Shown: positions 1 to 5,153 of the stretch, piece after piece
Layout of the letters: each line of letters opens with the position of its first letter
Position numbering within the stretch: the first letter of the stretch is position 1
NCBI GenBank assembly: GCA_030615705.1
Contig: JAUWYT010000155.1
Span: 1 to 5,153 of the forward strand
Direction: 5' to 3'
Source of the DNA: Chloroflexota bacterium
GTDB lineage: Bacteria > Chloroflexota > Anaerolineae > VGOG01
DNA length: 5,153 nt
The notes under the pieces: model-generated
The model's database searches: none
What the model was told of the DNA's origin: nothing
The model's input: the letters and a program-made list of their open reading frames with translations, nothing else
Program-made: the position numbers and the translations under genes

Positions 1-3000
1 GCTCGCCGCCGGGCAGCCGATTGCCAACGCCTCAGCCTGGCCATGTCCTGAGCCCTTTGTCCCTGGGCCCTGTACTTAGGCCGCCCTCTGTCCTTGGGCC
101 AGAGGACCAAGGGTACAGGACTAAGTGCCAAAGGACCAGGGGCTTGCCGAAGGGCCCAGAGACGAGGCAGGGCCACAGCCGCTGCGATGCCCAGCATCAC
201 CCAGACCTGGATGTAGAACTTGAAGATGGTGTTCATGCGCCACCAAACCTGGTCCCCGCCCAGGTGATCCTTCAGATAAAACACCTCGCAGCCCGCTGCC
301 ACGAGCAACCCGGTGAAGACCAGCAGAGAGACGAAAAGCTCCTCAGGCGAGGCAGGGTCCCGCAAAAGGAGCAGTAGAGCTCCGACAACGAGGGGCAACA
401 TGAAGGCCAGAACCCAGAACTTGAGGACGGCCAGCGCCACCGCCAGCAGCAGCATGCCTCCAAGACTGCACAGAACCAGGAGATAGCCCGACGTCTGCCG
501 ATGCACCAAGGCCTTGTAAAGCTCAGCCAGGTGGGGCAGTACCTCCCACCGCGCTAACACCACCCGCACAAAGCGCAGCACACCCAGCCTGTCCCGCTGT
601 CGAACCAGCTCCACCAGCAAGAAGGTGACGACGATGAAGAGGAAAAAGCCCCAGACGGTAAGGAAAGACGCCAAGTCCGTCCGCCCCCTGGTGAGGGCCA
701 GGCCAACGCCGACATTGAGGGCTTTGTAATGGGCGAAGAAGGGCCAGTAGAGCAACAGGCTCAGGCCACCAACAGCAACGGTCGAAACCACGGGCCAGAC
801 CAACTTCCATTTACCATGTGCCAACCTCTCCCGAAGGAGGAAAGCGACAGCGATGAGGCCCAAATAAGTCGGCAGGTCCCAGGTGTTGGTCACCGCCAGA
901 GCACCCAGGCAGATGGGGAGAGAAAGATAGCGAACAGCAGTTGCCAGGGGTTCACAGCCCTCAGTCCTTGGGCCTGAGGACCAAGGGCCTGCCGCTTCTC
1001 GCCGCCTCCCGTCTAAGACGATACTCAGCGCCAGGGCCAACACGAGGATGGTGAAGGGTATCCCTATCATGTGGGGGTGCAAATCGGCGAAGAGGAAGCT
1101 GAAGTAGGGAAACTCGCTGATGGTGCCGGGGATAACGCGGGTGCGCCCGAAGTAGTCCAAAGGGGGCATCGGCTGGCCCTGGATGAGCTTCAGCAGGCCC
1201 GGCCAGACCCGCACCAGCCCTTCAAGTCCAGGGATGCTGCTTTTGAAGCCAGAGCCACCCAACCCACCCAGCCGTTCGACCAGGTGTACCATCCCGTCCA
1301 GGTTACCCAACACGGCCACGAAAACCGCCGCCAGCAGCCCAGCAAGGACGGAACTCCTCGCCCGCCCCAAATTATACCCCACACAGAATGCATTCCCAAC
1401 CGTCAAGGCAAACAGCATCGGAATAGCCAAGTTGAACGCCACCGAGGGCATGATGCCCGTCAGCTTGATCACCAGGCCCACGATGAACTGGCCGTAATAA
1501 TAGTAATTGATATACCCACCCGCGAAGTAAGGATCGTAGGGCGGAAAGTGGGGGGTCTTGAGGATAGCGTTCAGGAAGGCGAACTCCATGGGCTTCTCGC
1601 CGCCAAGCCAGGGCTGCCACAGGTCGGGGTTGAACATCCGGATGACGACGAAAAGCAGGAAGGCCCCAGCGAAGAGGGCTTCGTTGAGAAAGATCAGACG
1701 CCTCCTATCGCGCCAGAACGCAACCATCGTCTCTTTGTGGCGCCGGAAGAGATAAAAGGAAAGGAAGGAGAGAAGGGCAAGGGCCAGTATGATGGTAAAC
1801 AGACTGTTTGGCAGCAAGCGCAGGCTGGCCGAGATCCACACCAGGTAAGCCACGATGATGAGGCCCAGGCTCTTGGCCAGGATGTAACCCTGGTCCGAGA
1901 GGCGGCGGAAGATGACGAAAGTCACCGGCCAGGCAGCCAGTCCCACCAGGACCACAGCCAGCCACCAGAAGATGACGGCGAACAGATGATAGCGGTTGGC
2001 CAGGCCGTTCCAGCGGAAGTCATCAATGACAGGAAGTTGATCCACTGGCCGATCGAGGAGCAGCGTCTTGCCCTCTTTGGCTTTGCTGGGTGGCGAAGGT
2101 CGAGAAGTAACGCCCCAGAAGCGAGCCAGGGGTGTCGGCGCACCCACGTAGCCCGGGATGGCCTCGTCCCAGCTATCGCCCAGCAGGGCGTCCCATTCCG
2201 CCCCGCTCAGCTCCCGCACCTTCCGGAAGATAATGGGCTTGGGATGATCGTAGACAGTGAAGCTCTCGTCAGCAGAATCGTCATTGAAGGTGAAGGGGCC
2301 CAGGCGGGGGTAAGTAGTGAACTCGGCCACCTCCTCGAACCCCAGTTGCCCAGCGAAAAGAAGCTGATAGTACTTGCTGCTCATGGGATAGCGCTGGGGC
2401 AAGCGCAGGATAGCCCCGTACAGGCGGTTGCTGGACAGGACGATGTAGTCCGCCTCGCTCAGCCGCGAGCGGAGCTGGTGGTACTTCTGCTCGTTATCCT
2501 CCTCATACATGGGCAGCTCGACCAGCCGATACCCGTGCGTCCTCATGTTCGCCCCAGGCTCGGGCAGTCCAAGAGGCAAGTCATCGTCCCAGTGCTCTGA
2601 GGCCAGCACCGAGCCGTCGGGTACATGGTCATAGATCCAGCGGGAGGCCGTGATCCAGGTGTGCTCCGTGCCGTAGACACCAACGACGAAGGCCAGGGCC
2701 CAGAAGATGGCCCCGCCCAAGGTCACAGCTATGAGCAAACTCGGAAGCTGGAATCTTGCCACTTGCGACTTGCGACTTGCGACTTGCAACTTGCACAGCA
2801 TCCCCACTCCCATCACTGTAAAGAGCGGCACCACCGGCACCATGTAGCGCATGAACTTGGCCAGAAAGAGGCCAGTAAAGCCGAAGTAGGGAACGATCCA
2901 GGAGAGCAAGATCAGCTCACCCGGCTTGGCTCGTCGCAGGAGGGTCCGCACCAGCACCCAGCCCAAGCCCAAGAAAGCAACGATCCCCAAGGGCCAACCC

Positions 3001-3989
3001 ATCCCCCAGCGCAGTTGCTGTTCGATGTGATAAGAGTAAGGGACAGTGCCCCGGTACTGGCGGGTGAAGGGCATGTCCGCTCGGCCGCTCGCCATCGCCC
3101 CTTGCTCCTTGATCACTGCCTGTACAAAGCTGCTCCAGTCGAGCAAGACGAAGGGCGAGGTGACGGCGAAAACCAGGAAGGCAACGACAAAGGCGAGCAG
3201 CAGATGCCGCAAAGCCTGGGCACTGTCGGTTGGCCCGGCTTGCCTTGACTGCCACGCGATGATCAGAACGGCCACGACCGGCGCGGCCAAGACCGGCAAA
3301 GCGCTGAACTTGGAAGCGATGGCCAAGGCAGCGCCAAGGCCGGTGAGGGCTGCCGCGCCTGCCGTGCGTCGTTCTACCATCAGTATAGCGCCATACAGCG
3401 CCAATAACGTGAAGGTAGTGGATATGGGATCAACGGCAAAGAAGTGGGCGAGCTGGATCTGGGTGACGGTGAAAGCGGAGAAAGCCGCCGCCAGCAGCCC
3501 TGCCGCCTGCCCATAGAGGCGCCGGGCGATCAGGTAGACCAGATAGACGGTAGCAGTGTCGGCCAGAGCCATGAGGAAGCGGCCCACGTAGGCGAAGCCG
3601 GGCGACCCGTTGGCTGTGGCCAGGGCCTGCACGGTCTCAGGAGAAGCACCGAGGCGCTCTGCCAAAGGTGCCAGGTTATGCGCTAGGTTAGCAGTGATGG
3701 TCAGCAAGTAGAGAGGGAAATGGCCGTAGGTGTAGCTTCGGCGGTGCTGGTTGTTGCGATCCCAGAAGGGGTTCAAGGTGGACTCTTGAGGATCGAAGGC
3801 AGTTGACCAATCGCTCGGCCAGTGCATCGTCGGTGCATAGAAGGCCACCGTCGAGCGCTCGTCCGGGTGTGTCAGCTTCCCGCCATCCCAGTTGATGTTG
3901 TAACAGCGCAGGGCAGCCGCGACCAACAGCACGGCCACCAGCGCCAACTGAATCCGGTTTCTCCTCAATCCGACCATTACTCTCTGCAT
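1..3989 (-). CDS. GT-C (PMT/ArnT-like) glycosyltransferase fused to a DUF2298 / Chlor_Arch_YYY membrane domain, 3' end outside the window
   Basis: The frame is open from ATG 3989 to the left edge, at least 1,329 codons, with no stop seen. The N-terminal part (about residues 1-430) looks like a GT-C glycosyltransferase: first membrane segment about 14-29, acidic HPDE in the first outer loop (41-44), HFFAVDP (182-188) and RYMVP (381-385). A soluble, probably extracytoplasmic stretch follows (about 439-610). From about 660 on, DUF2298 signatures appear in family order: EKPMEF (798-803), YYYYG (829-833), SEFPYFSFLFADLHPHM (958-974), NTWDLPTY (1035-1042) and RMNTIFKFY (1251-1259). PMT-like enzymes use lipid-linked sugars; the role of DUF2298 is not known to me, so the substrate is unassigned. 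The start at 3989 is preferred over ATG 3977 because AGGTGATC lies 6 nt upstream. Some long family members carry a second YYY region and TPRs, which may lie past the left edge. Three repeat-derived loop insertions interrupt it. Family identity is secure; function is not. Confidence 0.9.
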   Translation of the reverse strand, partial: MQRVMVGLRRNRIQLALVAVLLVAAALRCYNINWDGGKLTHPDERSTVAFYAPTMHWPSDWSTAFDPQESTLNPFWDRNNQHRRSYTYGHFPLYLLTITANLAHNLAPLAERLGASPETVQALATANGSPGFAYVGRFLMALADTATVYLVYLIARRLYGQAAGLLAAAFSAFTVTQIQLAHFFAVDPISTTFTLLALYGAILMVERRTAGAAALTGLGAALAIASKFSALPVLAAPVVAVLIIAWQSRQAGPTDSAQALRHLLLAFVVAFLVFAVTSPFVLLDWSSFVQAVIKEQGAMASGRADMPFTRQYRGTVPYSYHIEQQLRWGMGWPLGIVAFLGLGWVLVRTLLRRAKPGELILLSWIVPYFGFTGLFLAKFMRYMVPVVPLFTVMGVGMLCKLQVASRKSQVARFQLPSLLIAVTLGGAIFWALAFVVGVYGTEHTWITASRWIYDHVPDGSVLASEHWDDDLPLGLPEPGANMRTHGYRLVELPMYEEDNEQKYHQLRSRLSEADYIVLSSNRLYGAILRLPQRYPMSSKYYQLLFAGQLGFEEVAEFTTYPRLGPFTFNDDSADESFTVYDHPKPIIFRKVRELSGAEWDALLGDSWDEAIPGYVGAPTPLARFWGVTSRPSPPSKAKEGKTLLLDRPVDQLPVIDDFRWNGLANRYHLFAVIFWWLAVVLVGLAAWPVTFVIFRRLSDQGYILAKSLGLIIVAYLVWISASLRLLPNSLFTIILALALLSFLSFYLFRRHKETMVAFWRDRRRLIFLNEALFAGAFLLFVVIRMFNPDLWQPWLGGEKPMEFAFLNAILKTPHFPPYDPYFAGGYINYYYYGQFIVGLVIKLTGIMPSVAFNLAIPMLFALTVGNAFCVGYNLGRARSSVLAGLLAAVFVAVLGNLDGMVHLVERLGGLGGSGFKSSIPGLEGLVRVWPGLLKLIQGQPMPPLDYFGRTRVIPGTISEFPYFSFLFADLHPHMIGIPFTILVLALALSIVLDGRRREAAGPWSSGPRTEGCEPLATAVRYLSLPICLGALAVTNTWDLPTYLGLIAVAFLLRERLAHGKWKLVWPVVSTVAVGGLSLLLYWPFFAHYKALNVGVGLALTRGRTDLASFLTVWGFFLFIVVTFLLVELVRQRDRLGVLRFVRVVLARWEVLPHLAELYKALVHRQTSGYLLVLCSLGGMLLLAVALAVLKFWVLAFMLPLVVGALLLLLRDPASPEELFVSLLVFTGLLVAAGCEVFYLKDHLGGDQVWWRMNTIFKFYIQVWVMLGIAAAVALPRLWALRQAPGPLALSPVPLVLWPKDRGRPKYRAQGQRAQDMARLRRWQSAARRR
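54..142. repeat. Twelve-heptamer array with paired complementary modules
   Basis: Around the 31-bp core, further 7-nt-spaced blocks have complementary partners on the other side. CCTTTG (54-59) pairs with CAAAGG (129-134), and CCCTGG (61-66) with CCAGGG (136-141). CCTGTAC (69-75) pairs with GTACAGG (113-119), and ACTTAG (74-79) with CTAAGT (121-126). The modules are nested around the centre near 98/99, but the two blocks inside each module keep the same order on both sides. The array is open in the minus-strand frame and encodes a basic segment (about residues 1283-1312) after the membrane segment that follows RMNTIFKFY. Confidence 0.8.
83..113. repeat. 31-bp structured heptamer repeat, left copy
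   Basis: The same four-block layout as 957-987: CCTCTG (85-90), CCTTGG (92-97), CAGAGG (100-105) and CCAAGG (107-112). It differs from the other copy only at 89 and 101, which pair with each other in the first stem, so pairing is preserved. Here the repeat is read in a different codon phase and encodes PLVLWPKDRG (residues 1293-1302). It forms the core of the larger array at 54-142. Confidence 0.9.
957..987. repeat. 31-bp structured heptamer repeat, right copy
   Basis: Four heptamer-spaced blocks follow one another: CCTCAG (959-964), CCTTGG (966-971), CTGAGG (974-979) and CCAAGG (981-986). The first and third are complementary, and so are the second and fourth, giving two alternative 6-bp stems with 9-nt loops. 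The sequence matches 83-113 at 29 of 31 positions. Read in the minus-strand gene it encodes PWSSGPRTEG (residues 1002-1011), between a basic stretch after one membrane segment and the start of the next. Confidence 0.9.
2755..2796. repeat. Six-copy heptamer tandem repeat (CTTGCNN) inside the large gene
   Basis: Six consecutive 7-nt units run CTTGCCA, three copies of CTTGCGA, CTTGCAA and CTTGCAC. The tract is in frame in the minus-strand gene and encodes residues 399-412. Three units equal seven codons, so the peptide itself repeats as KLQVASR (400-406) then KSQVARF (407-413). The tract lies between two hydrophobic segments, in a basic, probably cytoplasmic loop. Any copy-number change that is not a multiple of three units shifts the reading frame. 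Confidence 0.93.
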
Positions 3990-3995
3990 AGTCCA

Positions 3996-4003
3996 GATCA
4001 CCT
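3996..4003 (-). promoter_or_regulatory. Ribosome binding site deciding start 3989
   Basis: AGGTGATC on the minus strand matches the anti-Shine-Dalgarno end of 16S rRNA and sits 6 nt before ATG 3989. The alternative ATG at 3977 has only a weak GAGAG-like stretch in front of it. Confidence 0.7.
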
Positions 4004-4028
4004 GTGAAAATGGCTTGAACGTAAGCTT

Positions 4029-4057
4029 ATTTTATCACTATCGGCTTTTGATGACAA
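4029..4057 (-). promoter_or_regulatory. Sigma-70-type promoter for the large membrane-protein gene
   Basis: On the minus strand, TTGTCA (plus 4052-4057) matches the -35 consensus at five of six positions. TAAAAT (plus 4029-4034) matches the -10 consensus at five of six. The spacer is exactly 17 nt (4035-4051). Transcription would begin near 4022, giving a leader of about 33 nt that contains the ribosome binding site. The local stretch is AT-rich compared with the coding flanks. It lies in the 146-bp gap after yqeB, so the downstream gene need not depend on read-through. Confidence 0.65.
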
Positions 4058-4135
4058 ATGGAACAACGGACTGGCAGGATTTACGGATCGGCTGCGCGTT
4101 TGTTTTGGACTTTGGATTTCCGCTGACATACCCCG

Positions 4136-4954
4136 TCATCCGCAAACCATGCGCATCCGTGTTCTCAGCAAGTACAGAATGGCTTCCAACACTCCCCCAC
4201 CGATGGCCCGGGCCTTATCGGAGATGGTGAAGCAATGCTCTCGCACGCCCCGTGGATCTATGTCGCCCACTTTCATACCGGCCTTCACAAACAGCCCGTC
4301 GGCCAGCAACCCCCTGACCACGCCCGATATCCTTGCTGCAATGGGCTCGCCAGAGACGAAAGCCATTACCTTGTCTGCCTCCACCAGATCGCCAATGTGC
4401 CGCTTACTCGTGAAAGTGCCCTCGCAGGGCGCACGGAGCACTCGCTCACGGGTGCTGCCCGCCGTCGGCCCGGGTACGCCGGTGTGCGGTTCGGCGCTCC
4501 CCGACAGGATAATCCGCCCCAGATTGTGCCCGCGATTGGTCTCGATCACAGCGTGGACGTCCACGCCAGCAGTAAAGCCTGGCCCCAGGCCAATGACGAT
4601 AGGAGCGTCGGTGATCCTGGTCCCGGTGTTGCGCTTGGCCATGATGGCATCAACGACAACGGTGGGACGCAGTCGAGTTATCACCCCTCCACGCGGGTCT
4701 ACGACCACGGGAACTCGGCCCCCAGCCAGGCCCGCGCGTATTTCTTCATCGCTTTCGGCCAGCCGGGCTACCAATCCCTCCACCTCTACCTGTCCTTCGT
4801 AGACAGCAGAGGCCACGGCTACAGCCCGGCGGATAACCGTAGGCTGGGCCAGTTCTGCAACCACGGTCCCCATTCCTGCCCGATGCAGGCGATGGACCAC
4901 ACCAGTAGCCAGGTCACCTCCACCTTTGATCACCACCAAGATATCCCCAAGCAT
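4136..4954 (-). CDS. yqeB: EF2563/YqeB-family selenium-dependent molybdenum hydroxylase system protein
   Basis: A complete 272-residue protein of usual family length. KGGGDLATG (residues 10-18) is a glycine-rich, nucleotide-binding-like loop. Further conserved blocks are VDPRGG (85-90), VDAIMAKRNTGT (101-112), GLGPGFTAG (122-130), ETNRGHNLGR (138-147) and SGSAEPHTGVPG (151-162). The C-terminal part (about 171-236) looks like a small biotinyl/lipoyl-type barrel ending in KVGDIDPRG. The protein is predicted to be cytoplasmic. The family is found with selenium-dependent molybdenum hydroxylases and is thought to help mature or supply their labile selenium cofactor; the exact reaction is unknown. 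ATG 4954 is chosen because AGGAG lies 8 nt upstream. An in-frame ATG at 4981 would add nine residues but has no Shine-Dalgarno. The stop is TGA at 4136-4138. No hydroxylase subunit or other accessory gene is recognisable in the window. Confidence 0.92.
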   Translation of the reverse strand: MLGDILVVIKGGGDLATGVVHRLHRAGMGTVVAELAQPTVIRRAVAVASAVYEGQVEVEGLVARLAESDEEIRAGLAGGRVPVVVDPRGGVITRLRPTVVVDAIMAKRNTGTRITDAPIVIGLGPGFTAGVDVHAVIETNRGHNLGRIILSGSAEPHTGVPGPTAGSTRERVLRAPCEGTFTSKRHIGDLVEADKVMAFVSGEPIAARISGVVRGLLADGLFVKAGMKVGDIDPRGVREHCFTISDKARAIGGGVLEAILYLLRTRMRMVCG

Positions 4955-4960
4955 CGGTTT

Positions 4961-4967
4961 CTCTCCT
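4961..4967 (-). promoter_or_regulatory. Ribosome binding site deciding yqeB start 4954
   Basis: AGGAGAG on the minus strand places AGGAG 8 nt before ATG 4954. No comparable purine-rich site precedes the in-frame ATG at 4981, so the shorter 272-residue product is favoured. Confidence 0.75.
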
Positions 4968-4981
4968 ATCTTCCCCAGCAT

Positions 4982-5039
4982 CTCGGACGCTGCCGTTCGA
5001 TGGTACTCGTTTACCGCGCCTTTAATTCTACTACGTAGA
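4982..5039. other. Leader region of yqeB
   Basis: This stretch separates the intergenic repeat from yqeB. It holds a perfect 8-bp palindrome, CTACGTAG (5031-5038). On the minus strand it also has TAGAAT (plus 5026-5031), which could serve as a -10 box, but no acceptable -35 lies 16-18 nt upstream. I do not call a promoter here. Confidence 0.3.
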
Positions 5040-5083
5040 CACCAGGATTTCTGTATCTCCTTCGTGTCTTCGTGGCCTGGTGG
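5040..5083. repeat. Intergenic repeat with octamer units and a flanking inverted repeat
   Basis: Three 8-nt units, CTTCGTGT, CTTCGTGG and CCTGGTGG, run from 5060 to 5083. A perfect 7-bp inverted repeat, CACCAGG (5040-5046) and CCTGGTG (5076-5082), encloses most of it, with a 29-nt loop. The CTTCGTGTCTTCGTGG type of sequence is familiar to me as a short intergenic repeat in many environmental bacterial genomes; that is recollection, not a search result. No run of T follows the hairpin on the minus strand, so it is not called a terminator. Confidence 0.6.
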
Positions 5084-5153
5084 TTAATCTGAAAGCGCGG
5101 CTTGAATGTCGTACCTGGGCTCCTGCAACTTCAAGGTCAAGAAAGGGGCCAAC
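5084..5153 (-). CDS. Possible C-terminal end of an upstream gene (partial)
   Basis: Reading leftward from the edge, one frame gives 22 sense codons, LAPFLTLKLQEPRYDIQAAL then SD, ending in TAA at 5084-5086. Third codon positions in this frame are mostly G or C (about 17 of 22), as in the neighbouring genes. A second frame also stays open past 5084 but has weaker third-position GC. The stop falls directly at the start of an intergenic repeat, a common arrangement. The product cannot be identified from so short a tail. If real, the gene would lie upstream of yqeB on the same strand, about 130 bp away. Chance open frame remains a serious alternative. Confidence 0.35.
   Translation of the reverse strand, partial: LAPFLTLKLQEPRYDIQAALSD

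Noticed and set aside
957..987. Transcription terminator hairpin
   Set aside because: The stem-loops have no T run on either side and lie well inside an open reading frame.
1071..2600. A 509-codon open frame on the plus strand
   Set aside because: It is antisense to the DUF2298 gene, whose minus-strand translation carries clear family motifs over the same bases. The plus product is hydrophilic, with no recognisable domain, and arises from codon bias in the real gene.
2755..2796. Possible CRISPR array
   Set aside because: The units are 7 nt with no spacers, and the tract is part of an open coding frame.
2625..3248. A 207-codon open frame on the plus strand
   Set aside because: It is antisense to the GT-C half of the large gene and shows no domain or credible start context.
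3990..4135. Rho-independent terminator for yqeB
   Set aside because: No stable hairpin followed by a T run is visible on the minus strand; only scattered GC-rich stretches and A-rich runs are present.
4979..4981. Upstream ATG as the start of yqeB
   Set aside because: It has no Shine-Dalgarno, and the nine extra residues precede the usual family N-terminus; ATG 4954 has AGGAG at good spacing.
4235..5038. A 267-codon open frame on the plus strand
   Set aside because: It lies opposite yqeB, which matches its family along its whole length. The plus translation has no recognisable feature.

Overview
The window looks bacterial, most likely from a Chloroflexota lineage such as Anaerolineae or a relative. 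The main evidence is a very long membrane protein carrying the YYYYG signature of the Chlor_Arch_YYY / DUF2298 family, which is known mainly from Chloroflexi and Archaea. The promoter and Shine-Dalgarno sites are of ordinary bacterial type. This assignment is inferred from the protein family, not from a marker gene.

All recognised coding is on the minus strand, so transcription runs from right to left. At the right edge (about 5084-5153) there may be the last 22 codons of an upstream gene. It is followed by a short intergenic repeat and then by a complete yqeB-type gene (4136-4954), the EF2563 family of selenium-dependent molybdenum hydroxylase accessory proteins. A 146-bp gap follows. It holds a good sigma-70-type promoter and a ribosome binding site for the next gene. 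That gene starts at 3989 and stays open to the left edge, giving at least 1,329 codons with no stop. Its N-terminal half resembles a GT-C (PMT/ArnT-like) membrane glycosyltransferase and its C-terminal half is a DUF2298 (YYY) domain.

The two identified genes have no obvious functional link. The promoter between them suggests the large gene is at least partly transcribed on its own.

The most unusual content is a set of period-7 DNA repeats embedded in frame in the large membrane-protein gene. One is a perfect-to-near-perfect heptamer tract (2755-2796). The others are two copies of a 31-bp structured element (83-113 and 957-987), whose only two differences form one covarying base pair of a stem. 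The left copy is the core of a larger array of twelve heptamers (54-142) in which each module has a complementary partner. The two 31-bp copies are read in different frames, so the repetition is at the DNA level. All three insertions fall in predicted basic, probably cytoplasmic, loops between membrane segments.
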